DNA of 64,000 nt from Dietzia aurantiaca (GCF_021033825.1 NZ_JAIFXZ010000003.1:1-64000); one strand, 5' to 3'. Counted from the stretch's first letter, positions 8,944-17,523 are shown. Numbers and translations: made by a program. Notes: generated by a model from the letters alone, not told the origin.

Positions 8944-9753
8944 CTATGCGTTGTATTCGGAGAGGAACGCCGAAAGGATGGCATTGACCTCGTCCGGGCG
9001 CTCCATGCTGGGCGAATGCCCCGCCCCGGGGATCTCGTGGAAGCTCGTCGTGGCGATGAGATCCTCGAGCCGCCGCGACTTGGCCGGGGGCGTCGCGGCA
9101 TCCTCGGCGCCGACCATGATGAGGGTCGGCGCGATGACCCGGACGGCCTCGTCCTCACACGGGTCGCGGTCCGCGACGGACTCGATCGCCTTGGCCAGGC
9201 CCGCACGGTCCGTCCGATCGAGCGCCGCCAGCCAGTCTTCCACCCACGGGGCGTCGATGTTCCCCGGGGCCAACATGATGGGCGCGACCCGGGCCCGCAG
9301 CGGCCGGACCCCGGTGAGCCGGTACACCTTCGCCAGCGTCTTGTACCTACTGCGGTTGGCGGGCTCCTCGGCCGTGGCGGCGGTGTCCATGAGGGTGAGG
9401 GTGTGGACAGACTCCGGCTGCCGGGCCGCCAGCCGCATCCCGACGAAACCGCCCATCGACAGCCCCACGAAGTTCACCACCGGTATCTGCAGGTGCCGCA
9501 GCAACTCGGCCACGTCCACGGCGAGCGTGTCCATGTCGTACCCGCCCCGCGCCCGCGGCGAGTTGCCCTGGCCCCGGAAATCGATGGTCACGCAGCGGTA
9601 ATCCGCCCGGAGATGTTCGATCTGGTGGTGGAACATCCAGCCCGAGAACAACAGTCCGTGGGCGAAGAACACCACCGGGGCGTCCTCGCGGCCCTCGGGT
9701 ACGCCGGTGTCGGTGTAGGCGATCGTGGTGTGGCCGCGGCGGAACGTGGGCAT
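8944..9753 (-). CDS. Alpha/beta hydrolase
   Basis: The 269-residue alpha/beta hydrolase carries FFAHGLLFSGW (oxyanion region) and nucleophile elbow VNFVGLSMGGFVGMR. The acid is in LIMVGAEDAATPP and the histidine in IPGAGHSPSMERPDEVN. No signal peptide is seen. The sequence resembles the enol-lactonase/haloperoxidase-like esterase group; the substrate is not readable. It lies 42 bp upstream of the MMPL-lipocalin pair on the same strand and could belong to that transcription unit. Confidence 0.9.
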   Translation of the reverse strand: MPTFRRGHTTIAYTDTGVPEGREDAPVVFFAHGLLFSGWMFHHQIEHLRADYRCVTIDFRGQGNSPRARGGYDMDTLAVDVAELLRHLQIPVVNFVGLSMGGFVGMRLAARQPESVHTLTLMDTAATAEEPANRSRYKTLAKVYRLTGVRPLRARVAPIMLAPGNIDAPWVEDWLAALDRTDRAGLAKAIESVADRDPCEDEAVRVIAPTLIMVGAEDAATPPAKSRRLEDLIATTSFHEIPGAGHSPSMERPDEVNAILSAFLSEYNA

Positions 9754-9881
9754 CGGGACTCCTCGTCAGAGCTGTCACAGCCGCTGTCGCGGCCGCCTGG
9801 CCCCACGATACGGTGACGCGGACCACCGCATCGGCGACCGCGTGGCTCAGCCCCGCGCAACCCGGCGGCTCGCGGTCCGGG

Positions 9882-10592
9882 TCACCGCAGGGTGACGAGC
9901 CTGCGCGGGTCCTCGGGGCCGGCCGCGCGCTCGAGGTGCTGGTGCTCGTTGACCGCGATGCAGTTCATTCCCTCGCGGCCCACCACGACGCGCGCGATGC
10001 CCGTGTTGACGGTCACGCGCTGCAGCCGGGTCCACAGCCCCACCACGCCCTCGCTGTCGGCCAACAGACCGGCGGCCGCCAGCGAGATCGTGCCCGCCGA
10101 CGACACCACGACGGTCGTCCTCCCCGTTCCCGAACGGTCCGCGGCAGCGGCGAGCGAGGCGGTCGTGGTGCTCGTGTACTGCGCGAACGCCTCGAGCCCG
10201 GCCCAGTGGCCGAGCGCGGCGTCGAGCTGGCGCTGGAAGGCCTGCTTGGCCTCCGCGGACGAGCCGGCGGTGTCGAGGGTGCCGTGCTCGGCCGACAGTC
10301 CGGCCACGCGCGCGGCCTCGAGGACCTCGTCGGCGTCGTACTCGGCCCAGCCCTCGTCGACCTCGACAGGGCAGTCCCAGCCCGCGTGCTCGCGCAGCGC
10401 CGCCAGGATGCCCTCGGCGGTCTCGCGCTGCCGGCGCAGCCCGCCGTGGATGATCACGTCCGGCCGTAGCCCGCGGGCGGCCATGTCCTCGCCGGCCAGG
10501 CGCGCCTGCAGATGCCCGGTCTCCGACAGCCGGTCATAGTCGCCGGAACCGAAGGAGGCCTGACCGTGGCGGACGAGATGAATGGCACCCAT
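9882..10592 (-). CDS. Histidine phosphatase family protein
   Basis: The 236-residue phosphoglycerate-mutase-like phosphatase has the catalytic LVRHGQASFG near the N terminus, DVIIHGGLRRQRETAEGIL after it, and TTVVVSSAGTISLAAAGLL as the C-terminal part of the site. Its ATG overlaps the phosphotransferase stop by one base (TGATG). It is therefore the last gene of a coupled operon of acyl-CoA dehydrogenase, APH-type kinase and phosphatase. That context suggests it acts on a phosphorylated product or on a CoA-pathway intermediate. The exact substrate is unknown. Confidence 0.9.
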   Translation of the reverse strand: MGAIHLVRHGQASFGSGDYDRLSETGHLQARLAGEDMAARGLRPDVIIHGGLRRQRETAEGILAALREHAGWDCPVEVDEGWAEYDADEVLEAARVAGLSAEHGTLDTAGSSAEAKQAFQRQLDAALGHWAGLEAFAQYTSTTTASLAAAADRSGTGRTTVVVSSAGTISLAAAGLLADSEGVVGLWTRLQRVTVNTGIARVVVGREGMNCIAVNEHQHLERAAGPEDPRRLVTLR

Positions 10593-11914
10593 CAGCGATT
10601 CTCCGTTCCGTCGTGGCCGGTGATCGCGCCGAGGATCTCGCCCACCCTGGTGCGCACGTCGTGCACGCCGCCCGCGACCAGTGGGATCGCGACCCGCGGC
10701 ACGGCCAGCAGCTCGGGCAGCACGTCGCGCACCCCGATCCGGCCCGGCGTGAGATCGCCGTGCCCGGTGCGGATGATGCGCAGGCAGCGCTGCTCGAGCA
10801 GTCCCACGGCCGGGCGGAACGCCCGGAACGCCGGGTTGGTGGTCTGCCGGTGGAAATAACGGTGGTTGATCTGCTGCGCGATCACCGCGAGCCGGAACAG
10901 GCCGAACACCTCGTAGAACCGCCACTGCTCCTCGGTGATAGTGATCCCCGCGAGCCGCGCGTACCGGTCCACCACCTGCTGGCGGGTGAGCATGCCCGCC
11001 GCGTTGGTGGGCTGACGGCGGAAGGCCTTGAACACCGGGCCGTCGTCGTCCTGTACCCAATAGGCCAGGGCGCCGCCCAGGTCCATGAGCGGATCGCCCA
11101 CGGTGGCCATCTCCCAGTCCAGGACGCCCACGACGGTCGTGACGTCGTCGGGGTCCAGCACCAGATTGTCGAACCGAAAGTCGTTGTGGATCAGGCAGTG
11201 CCCGGAGTCCTCGGGCTGGTTGGCCTCCAGCCACTTCATCACCGGCGCAAAATCGGGCACGTCGGCGGTGCGCGCCCGCCGGTAGCGGGCGGACCATCCC
11301 TCGACCTGCCGCCGCACGTAGCCCTCGCCACGGTCGAGCTCCTCGAGCCCGGCCGCCGCGATGTCCACCGAGTGCAGGTCGACGAGCGCGTCCACCGCCG
11401 CCTCGGACAGCCGACGGGTGGTGACGCGGTCCATCCGCAGCTCACGCGGCAGATCCTTGCGCAGGATCGTGCCCGCCATCCGCTCCATCACGTAGAACTC
11501 GGAGCCGATGACCGCCATGTCGTCGCAGTACCCGACCATGCGCGGCACCAGCGGGTACACCGGCCGCAGCCCCGACTGCACCCGGTGCTCCCGGCGCATG
11601 TCGTGCGCGCCCCGGGCCTTGGTGCCGATCGGCGGGCGACGCAGGACCAGGTCGGCGCCCGGGTATCGCAGCAGGTAGGTCAGGTTCGAGGCGCCCCCGG
11701 TGTATTGCCGCACCTCCGGCAGGACCGGGTCGTCGTCGTCGCCCAGATCCACGCCGGCCAGCACCGACGGGTCATCGGGGGTGATCGACCGCAACCACGC
11801 GGCCACGGCCTCGACGTCGAACGAATCCTCCCCGCGCACCTCCCCCGTGCCGGGGACGCGCCGGCGTAGCGCCGGGTCGTGGTCACGTGAGGTCTGGCGG
11901 TCGCGTGCGCTCAT
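10592..11914 (-). CDS. APH-type phosphotransferase (ACAD10/11 kinase-like)
   Basis: The 440-residue APH-fold kinase has GGASNLTYLLRYPGADLVLR near the glycine loop, catalytic HNDFRFDNLVLDPDD (HxDxxxxN) and metal-binding GVLDWEMATVGDPLMDLG. This subfamily is the bacterial counterpart of the kinase half of human ACAD10/11, acting on acyl-CoA substrates rather than antibiotics. It starts inside the stop of the acyl-CoA dehydrogenase gene (4-bp ATGA overlap), the same two activities that are fused in ACAD10/11. The start MSARDRQ is placed by that overlap. Antibiotic resistance is unlikely. Confidence 0.9.
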   Translation of the reverse strand: MSARDRQTSRDHDPALRRRVPGTGEVRGEDSFDVEAVAAWLRSITPDDPSVLAGVDLGDDDDPVLPEVRQYTGGASNLTYLLRYPGADLVLRRPPIGTKARGAHDMRREHRVQSGLRPVYPLVPRMVGYCDDMAVIGSEFYVMERMAGTILRKDLPRELRMDRVTTRRLSEAAVDALVDLHSVDIAAAGLEELDRGEGYVRRQVEGWSARYRRARTADVPDFAPVMKWLEANQPEDSGHCLIHNDFRFDNLVLDPDDVTTVVGVLDWEMATVGDPLMDLGGALAYWVQDDDGPVFKAFRRQPTNAAGMLTRQQVVDRYARLAGITITEEQWRFYEVFGLFRLAVIAQQINHRYFHRQTTNPAFRAFRPAVGLLEQRCLRIIRTGHGDLTPGRIGVRDVLPELLAVPRVAIPLVAGGVHDVRTRVGEILGAITGHDGTENR

Positions 11915-13194
11915 CGGCTCTCCTCGGCGGTGGTGCGCGCCGCGGCGGCGTCGCGGTAGGGGGCGAGCAGGGCACGGGCGACGACGCCGAGGTGGACCTC
12001 GTCCGGGCCGTCCGCCAGCCGCAGCGCCCGCGCCGTGGCGTACGCGCCGGCCAGCGGGAAATCGTCGCTCATCCCGGCGCCGCCGTGGAGCTGCATCGCC
12101 ATGTCGATGACCTGCTGCGCCATGCGCGGAACGGCGACCTTGATGGCGCTTACCTCGACCGCGGCCTGCCCCTCGGTGTCGAGCTTCCAGGCGGCGTGCT
12201 GGACGAGCAGCCGCGCCTGGTCGATCGCGATGCGCGCCTCGGCCAGTCGCTCGCGGTTGCCGCCCAGGTTGACGATCGGCTTGCCGAACGCCACCCGCTC
12301 CGACGCCCGGCGGCAGGCCAAATCCAGCGCGAGCTCGGCCAGGCCGATGAGACGCATGCAGTGGTGGACGCGCCCGGGGCCGAGGCGGCCCTGCGCGATC
12401 TCGGCGGCGCGACCCGGGCCGGCGATGATGTTGCTGACCGGCAGCCGCACGCCCTCCAGTCGCACCTCGCCGTGGCCCAGCGGCTCGTCGAACATCCCCT
12501 GCGCCGTGAGCATCCGCTCCACGGTCACGCCGGGGGCGTCCATGGGCACCAGGACCATGGAATGACGCAGGTAGCGGTGGGCGTCGGGGTCGGTGACGCC
12601 CATGAAGATCCCGACCCGACAGTCCGGGTGACCGACGCCCGTGGACCACCACTTGTGGCCGTCGAGGACCACCTCGTCGCCGGAGATCCGGGCGGTCGCG
12701 GCCATGGTCGAGGCGTCGGAGGACGCGACCTCGGGCTCGGTCATGAGGAACGCGCTGCGGATCTCGCCCGCCAGCAGCGGGTCCAGCCAACGATCCTTCT
12801 GCTCGGCCGAGCCGTACTTGAGCAGGACCTCCATGTTCCCGGTGTCCGGGGCGTTGCAGTTGAACACCAGCGGCGCCAGGAACGAGCGGCCCATCTCCTC
12901 CGCGACCGGGGCGTAGTCGCTGTTCGTCAGGCCGGCGCCGCCGCGGGTGCCGTAGCGCTCGGCGTAGGGGCCCTCGTGGCCGGCGGGCAGGAAGAGGTTC
13001 CACAGCCCCTCCGCCCGGGCTGCCGCCTGCAGCGCCGTGAGGCGCGGGTCGACCGCCCACGAGTCCTCCCCCGCCAGGCGACGACGAGCGATGTCCGCGT
13101 GGATCTGTGACTCGACCGGCGCGATCCGAGTAGCGATGAACTCCCGGACCGCCGCGGTGAGGTCAGCGGCGCGGGGGGACGGGGAGAAATCCAT
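11911..13194 (-). CDS. Acyl-CoA dehydrogenase (ACAD10/11-like)
   Basis: The 427-residue flavoprotein has the acyl-CoA dehydrogenase domains in order: helical N-terminal part, middle beta domain with SAFLMTEPEVASSDASTM and the KWWSTGVGHPDCRVGIFMG block, and C-terminal helices with ACRRASERVAFGKPIVNLG and QLHGGAGMSDDFPLAGAY. It closely fits the dehydrogenase half of ACAD10/11. ATG at 13194 (MDFSPSPRA) is preferred over upstream in-frame starts, which would overlap the divergent gpgS gene. It is the first gene of the three-gene operon reading left. A role in hydroxyacyl-CoA or branched fatty acid breakdown is inferred. Confidence 0.92.
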   Translation of the reverse strand: MDFSPSPRAADLTAAVREFIATRIAPVESQIHADIARRRLAGEDSWAVDPRLTALQAAARAEGLWNLFLPAGHEGPYAERYGTRGGAGLTNSDYAPVAEEMGRSFLAPLVFNCNAPDTGNMEVLLKYGSAEQKDRWLDPLLAGEIRSAFLMTEPEVASSDASTMAATARISGDEVVLDGHKWWSTGVGHPDCRVGIFMGVTDPDAHRYLRHSMVLVPMDAPGVTVERMLTAQGMFDEPLGHGEVRLEGVRLPVSNIIAGPGRAAEIAQGRLGPGRVHHCMRLIGLAELALDLACRRASERVAFGKPIVNLGGNRERLAEARIAIDQARLLVQHAAWKLDTEGQAAVEVSAIKVAVPRMAQQVIDMAMQLHGGAGMSDDFPLAGAYATARALRLADGPDEVHLGVVARALLAPYRDAAAARTTAEESR

Positions 13195-13273
13195 GACTGC
13201 ATCGTGGCACACCGGGGTGAACGGGTTCTCCCGCTCTCGGCCGGGTCTCCCCCGCTCTGGCAGGATCGCGGAG

Positions 13274-14311
13274 GTGACCGACAACTCGCGTACGGCGTTC
13301 GCGGACCGGATCGACCCGGTTCGCGCCTGGTCGACGCGCCGGACCTACCGGGTCGCCGATTTTCGCCCGGACGAGCTCGTGGCGGCCAAGGCCGGGCGCC
13401 GTATCTCGGTCGTGTTGCCGGCCCGGAACGAGGAGACGACGGTCGGACTGATCGTCGAGGCGCTGCGCACCGAACTGGTGATCGGGGTGCCGTTGATCGA
13501 CGAGCTCGTCGTCGTGGACTCCCATTCCACCGACTCGACCGCGGCGGTGGCCGCCGGCGCCGGGGCCCGCGTGGTGGCGCAGGGCGAGATCCTCCCCGCC
13601 CTCGGTGACGTGCCCGGCAAGGGCGAGGCGTTGTGGAAATCGTTGGCCGCCACTGACGGCGACATCGTCGTGTTCCTCGACTCCGACCTGCGCGAGTTCG
13701 ACACCGACTTCGCCGTGGGGCTGCTCGGGCCGTTGCTGACCGAGCCGGGCGTGGTGTTCTGCAAGGGCGCCTTCGACCGGCCCCTCGACGACGGCCGCAC
13801 CGTCCTGCCCGCGGGCGGGGGCCGCGTCACCGAGCTCGTCGCGCGGCCGCTGCTGGCCACCCACTGGCCCGCGCTGACCGGGTTCATCCAGCCGCTCGGC
13901 GGCGAGTACGCGGGCACCCGCGCGGCGCTGGAGTCGATCCCGTTCGCCGGCGCGTACGGGGTGGACATCGGGATCCTCATCGACCTCTACGAGGCGTACG
14001 GTCTCGACGCGCTCGCCCAGGTCGACCTCGGGCGGCGCGTGCACCGCAACTCCCCCGACTCGGCGCTGTCCGTGATGGCGATGCACCAGCACCTGGCCGT
14101 GCTAGAGCGGCTCCGGCGGCACGGGCGGGCGGCCTGGGGTGGCGGTGCGCGGGGCGGTGATGGCGTGGGTGGCGGTGTTGGCGACGACGACGAGCCCGGC
14201 GACACCCTGACCCTCCACCGGCGCGATGCCGAGACCGGCGAGTTCGTCTCCGAGTCGATCCGGGTGGCGCCCGGCGAGCGGCCGCCCATGCGTGAGGTGC
14301 GGGCGCGCTGA
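13274..14311 (+). CDS. gpgS: Glucosyl-3-phosphoglycerate synthase
   Basis: The 345-residue GT-A glycosyltransferase (GT81) is recognisable by AAKAGRRISVVLPARNEE, DVPGKGEALWKSLAATDGDI, VVFLDSDLREF (DxD) and GGGRVTELVARPLL. It also has IQPLGGEYAGTR, GAYGVDIGILIDLYEAYGLD and AQVDLGRRVHRN. These match M. tuberculosis GpgS (Rv1208) block by block. It transfers glucose from a nucleotide donor to 3-phosphoglycerate, the first step towards methylglucose lipopolysaccharides in Mycobacteriales. GTG at 13274 behind GGAG is the start. After residue 285 the tail has a Gly-rich insert and extra residues compared with the 324-residue mycobacterial enzyme. Confidence 0.92.
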   Translation: MTDNSRTAFADRIDPVRAWSTRRTYRVADFRPDELVAAKAGRRISVVLPARNEETTVGLIVEALRTELVIGVPLIDELVVVDSHSTDSTAAVAAGAGARVVAQGEILPALGDVPGKGEALWKSLAATDGDIVVFLDSDLREFDTDFAVGLLGPLLTEPGVVFCKGAFDRPLDDGRTVLPAGGGRVTELVARPLLATHWPALTGFIQPLGGEYAGTRAALESIPFAGAYGVDIGILIDLYEAYGLDALAQVDLGRRVHRNSPDSALSVMAMHQHLAVLERLRRHGRAAWGGGARGGDGVGGGVGDDDEPGDTLTLHRRDAETGEFVSESIRVAPGERPPMREVRAR

Positions 14312-14341
14312 CCCAGGGGCCGGCATGCCTCGCGCCCGCGG

Positions 14342-14404
14342 CGTGCGCGCCCTGTCGCCTGCCTCACCCCGGGGACGTGCGCGCCCTGTCGCCTGCCTCA
14401 CCCC
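14342..14404. repeat. 29-bp perfect direct repeat
   Basis: The same 29 bases (starting CGTGCGCGCCCTGTCG) occur at 14342-14370 and 14376-14404, separated by 5 bp. They lie just after gpgS and before the hairpin at 14411. The origin is probably a recent local duplication. Confidence 0.85.
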
Positions 14405-14410
14405 GCAGGC

Positions 14411-14445
14411 TTGCGCACCCGGAATGAAGCAATCCGGGTGCGCAA
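14411..14445. terminator. Bidirectional hairpin terminator
   Basis: A perfect 13-bp inverted repeat, TTGCGCACCCGGA and its complement, has a 9-base loop. It lies between the convergent gpgS and methyltransferase genes. There is no T-tract, as is usual in high-G+C actinobacteria. Confidence 0.75.
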
Positions 14446-14464
14446 CCGGGCGCCACAGTGACAT

Positions 14465-15208
14465 TCAGAGCGCGTAAGTCCCAACGGGCTGGGAGGACCC
14501 GGTGAGCATCGGCATGAGCGGCACGACCGGCGGGAACGGGCGCGTCTGCAGGGCCGCGACATCGAAGCCTGCTTCCGCGAGCAGCGCCTCGGTGTCCTGA
14601 TTCGGCCGACAGCCCCCGCCGACGTGGCCCCACACCGGCGCGATGCGGTCGGCGAACCGGCCCAGCCGACCGGGCGCGCGCACGTGCTCGAGCAGGCGGA
14701 TCTCGCCGCCGGGCCGATCCTCCGCGTCGGGGCGCTCTTGCGGGCCGCGCCGAGCCTGGGCGCCGGGGCGCTCTTGCGTGCCGCGCCGGAGGACCCGCCG
14801 GGCCTCGGCGAGCGCGGCCGGCACGTCCGGAACCGTACACAGGACCAGCCCGAAGACCACGGCGTCGGCCTCGCCGTCCGCGAGCGGGAGCGCCTCGGCC
14901 ACCGCGTCCACGACCTCGATGGACGTCCCCGCACCAGCCTCCCCGGCCGTGCGGGCCGCGCGTCGCCGGGCGTACGCGCGCAGGTGCGGGTCGGGCTCGA
15001 CCGCCACGACACGGGTCACCTCCGGCGGGTAGTGCTCGAAGGTCACTCCGCTGTCGGCGCCCACCTCCACCACCGTGCCTCTCAGCCCCGCGACCAGGCG
15101 CCGACGAGCCCGGGCCAGGCCGAGCCGCTCCAGCATCGGGCTCGCCACGACCCAGCCGCGGGAGAAGAACGACGCATCGTCGCGGTCTGAGTTCTCGGTC
15201 ATGATCAC
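14465..15208 (-). CDS. Class I SAM-dependent methyltransferase
   Basis: The 247-residue methyltransferase has TVVEVGADSGVTFEHYP (SAM motif I), VVAVEPDPHLRAYARR (motif II, acidic residue after beta 2), EALPLADGEADAVVFGLVLC and a post-motif ARRVLRRG. An Arg/Gly/Ala-rich insert (about 152-172) holds imperfect repeats of the type TQERPGAQARRGPQERPDAE. It resembles UbiE/Methyltransf_11 proteins acting on small molecules; the substrate is unknown. ATG at 15208 or 15202 are equivalent starts. It is transcribed divergently from the next methyltransferase across the CsoR-like palindrome. Confidence 0.85.
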   Translation of the reverse strand: MIMTENSDRDDASFFSRGWVVASPMLERLGLARARRRLVAGLRGTVVEVGADSGVTFEHYPPEVTRVVAVEPDPHLRAYARRRAARTAGEAGAGTSIEVVDAVAEALPLADGEADAVVFGLVLCTVPDVPAALAEARRVLRRGTQERPGAQARRGPQERPDAEDRPGGEIRLLEHVRAPGRLGRFADRIAPVWGHVGGGCRPNQDTEALLAEAGFDVAALQTRPFPPVVPLMPMLTGSSQPVGTYAL

Positions 15209-15251
15209 CTCCGGCTAAACACCCACGATCTCACGCCGACGGGCACTAGCG

Positions 15252-15269
15252 GATACCCTTGCGGGTATC
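15252..15269. promoter_or_regulatory. CsoR/CstR-like operator palindrome
   Basis: GATACCC-TTGC-GGGTATC is a perfect 7+7 palindrome in the intergenic region between the divergent methyltransferase genes. It has the ATACCC(N4)GGGTAT form of operators bound by CsoR/RcnR/CstR metal- or sulfide-sensing repressors. No such regulator is encoded in the window. Confidence 0.5.
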
Positions 15270-15433
15270 AATGGTGCCGAAGTGAGCGCCACGCCGTGCC
15301 CGGCAACGCCCTGTGGAGGAGACTGGAACCCCACGGCGATACCGAACACGTCCACCGGCGACACCGAACACCCCGGTGGCTCACCGGCACGGACCCGCCG
15401 CCCGCCCCGACCCCACACCGAAAGGACGCCCAC

Positions 15434-16045
15434 GTGGACGCAGCCGAATGGAACGCCCGCTACCTCGCGCAGCCCGACGCCTGGGGCACCACCCCGGCCG
15501 CCCGCATCGTCGCCGAGGTCACGGCCGCCGAGGACGCGGGCCTGACCGTGGGCACCGCGATCGACCTGGCCTGCGGCGACGGCCGGCACGCCCGCTGGCT
15601 CGCCGCGCACGGCTGGCGGGTCGAGGCCGTGGACTTCTCCGAGGTCGCGATCGAGCAGGCCCGCGCCAAGGATTCCGACGAGGGGCGCACCGGAAGCGTG
15701 GACTGGGTGGTCGGCGACGCCACCGCGTGGGAGCCGACCGAGAAGGTCGACCTCGTGGTGATCGGCTTCCTCCACCTCGGCATGGCCGACCTCGTGGCCG
15801 TGCTGCACGCCGCAGGCGGGTGGCTGCGGCCCGGCGGACACCTCGTCTACCTCGGCCACGCCGCCGAGAACCTGCGCCGCGGTGTGGGCGGGCCGCAGGA
15901 TCCGACCGTGCTGCCCGGGATCACCGAACTCGCCCGCGGCGCCGAAGCGCTCGAGGTGGTCTCGCTCCGTCACGACCTGCGACCCGCAGGCAAGGCCACC
16001 GCCGTGGACGTGCTGCTCCACGCCCGGAGCTGGGTCGACAGATGA
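15434..16045 (+). CDS. SAM-dependent methyltransferase (TehB/TPMT-like)
   Basis: The 203-residue methyltransferase opens with WNARYLAQPDAWGTTPAAR, the W(N/D)xRY start seen in TehB/thiopurine methyltransferase-like proteins. Motif I is AIDLACGDGRHARWLAAHGW; then come VEAVDFSEVAIEQAR and KVDLVVIGFLHL. Relatives methylate small thiols, metalloids or other toxic compounds. GTG at 15434 is chosen because the domain starts there; the open frame reaches upstream through the palindrome. The stop overlaps the MFS gene start by 4 bp, so methylation and export may work together. The substrate is unknown. Confidence 0.85.
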   Translation: MDAAEWNARYLAQPDAWGTTPAARIVAEVTAAEDAGLTVGTAIDLACGDGRHARWLAAHGWRVEAVDFSEVAIEQARAKDSDEGRTGSVDWVVGDATAWEPTEKVDLVVIGFLHLGMADLVAVLHAAGGWLRPGGHLVYLGHAAENLRRGVGGPQDPTVLPGITELARGAEALEVVSLRHDLRPAGKATAVDVLLHARSWVDR

Positions 16046-17511
16046 CCCGTCCGCGGGCCGCCGAGGGCAGCAGCCCCGCCGGGGATACCGCCGGGGCCAC
16101 CCCTGGCCCTTCCGCGCCCAACCCGGCGGCCGACCCGGCGCAGAAGCGGATCCTGACGGTCCTCGTCCTGGGCCAGCTCCTCGCCGGGGCCGGCCTCGCG
16201 GCAGGCGTCACCGTGGGCGCGCTGCTGGCCGAGGACCTGCTCGGCGGGCCGGGATTGTCCGGGCTGCCGTCGGCGCTGTTCACCGGCGGGTCCGCCCTCG
16301 CGGCGATCCTGGTCGGCCGGCTGTCCCAGGCCCGCGGTCGGCGCCCCGGCCTGGCGACCGGCTTCGCTTTCGGTGCCCTCGGGGCGATCGGGATCGTCGT
16401 GGCAGCCGCGCTCGGGTCCCTGCCCCTGCTGTTCCTCGCCTTTGTCGTCTACGGCTCCGGCACCGCCACCAACCTGCAGGCCCGCTACGCCGGCGCCGAC
16501 CTGGCCACGCCCGCCAGCCGCGGCCGGTCCCTGTCCTACGTGCTGCTCGGGACCACCTTCGGAGCCGTCGCCGGCCCTAACCTCGTCGGCCCCATGGGGT
16601 CTGTCGCCGACTCGCTCGGTCTGCCCACGTTGGCCGGCCCGTTCCTGCTCGCCGCGGCAGCGTACGGCGGCGCCGCGATCGTGATCTCCCTGCTCCTGCG
16701 CCCGGACCCGCTTATCGAGGCGCGACGCCGGGCGGCCGTGGCCGCAGTCGAGGAGGGTCCCGGGCTCGACGACGCGACCGAGCCCGACGACGCCGCCGGG
16801 CCTGACGCGACCGAGCCCCGTGCCCCCGGCGCCGCGGCACCCGGCCCGGTGGGTGGTGACGCGGTGGAGGCGTTGTCGTCGTCGTCCACTTCTTCGGCTT
16901 CTACCTCGCCTTCTACCTCCCCCTCTTCGCACTTCCCCGCTGACCCCGCCGAGCGGCCGCGTGTGTGGAACGCCGACGTGATCACCGGCGTGGTGGTAAT
17001 GGCGCTGACGCAGTTCGTGATGGTCGGGCTGATGACCATGACACCGGTGCACATGCGCGCGCACGACCACGCCGTGACCATGGTGGGGCTGATCATCTCG
17101 CTGCACGTCGCCGCGATGTTCCTGCCCGCGCCGCTGTCTGGGTGGCTGGTCGACAAGTACGGCACGCGGACGGTGGCGGTGGCGGCGGGCGTGGTGTTGC
17201 TGTCGTCCGGGGTGATCGCCGCGCTCGCGCCGCCACAGTCGACGGCGCTGGTCGCGCTCGCGCTGATCCTGCTGGGCGTCGGCTGGAGCCTCGGGCTGGT
17301 GGCCGGCACCACCGTGCTCACGACGTCCGTGCCGCTCGACGTCCGCGCGACGGTGCAGGGCCAGGCCGACGTGGCCGTGGCCCTGTCCGGCGCGGCGGGC
17401 GGGCTGCTGTCCGGGCTGGTGTTCGCGTGGATCGACTTCCGCGGGCTCGGATTCGCGCTCGCGGCGCTGTCGCTCATCGTGGTGGCCGCGGTGCGGGGAC
17501 GCCGGCGCTGA
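16042..17511 (+). CDS. MFS transporter
   Basis: The 489-residue major facilitator protein has about 12 membrane segments, with GRLSQARGRRPGLATGFAFG as the loop 2-3 signature and SGWLVDKYGTRTVAVAAG as its second-half counterpart. The central cytoplasmic linker (about 240-310) is unusual: acidic repeats of the type EPDDAAGPDATEP followed by a Ser/Thr run encoded by pyrimidine-rich triplets near 16860-16925. ATG at 16042 lies in the methyltransferase stop. It is probably an exporter, since the coupled methyltransferase suggests removal of a modified compound. The substrate is not known. Confidence 0.9.
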   Translation: MTRPRAAEGSSPAGDTAGATPGPSAPNPAADPAQKRILTVLVLGQLLAGAGLAAGVTVGALLAEDLLGGPGLSGLPSALFTGGSALAAILVGRLSQARGRRPGLATGFAFGALGAIGIVVAAALGSLPLLFLAFVVYGSGTATNLQARYAGADLATPASRGRSLSYVLLGTTFGAVAGPNLVGPMGSVADSLGLPTLAGPFLLAAAAYGGAAIVISLLLRPDPLIEARRRAAVAAVEEGPGLDDATEPDDAAGPDATEPRAPGAAAPGPVGGDAVEALSSSSTSSASTSPSTSPSSHFPADPAERPRVWNADVITGVVVMALTQFVMVGLMTMTPVHMRAHDHAVTMVGLIISLHVAAMFLPAPLSGWLVDKYGTRTVAVAAGVVLLSSGVIAALAPPQSTALVALALILLGVGWSLGLVAGTTVLTTSVPLDVRATVQGQADVAVALSGAAGGLLSGLVFAWIDFRGLGFALAALSLIVVAAVRGRRR

Positions 17512-17523
17512 ACGCGGCAGGCC

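Noticed and set aside
7480-9816. 778-residue open frame antisense to the MMPL transporter and hydrolase
   Set aside because: It is a shadow of high-G+C codon bias: rich in Arg, Gly, His and Asp, with no domain, and it lies opposite two clear genes.
10592-11914. Aminoglycoside resistance gene
   Set aside because: The APH fold is present, but operon context with an acyl-CoA dehydrogenase and the subfamily motifs point to the ACAD10/11-type kinase.
10592-13060. 822-residue frame spanning two genes
   Set aside because: Only its last 440 residues are the phosphotransferase; the rest is a shadow frame of the acyl-CoA dehydrogenase.
14342-14404. CRISPR array
   Set aside because: Only two repeats with a 5-bp spacer; no cas genes anywhere in the window.
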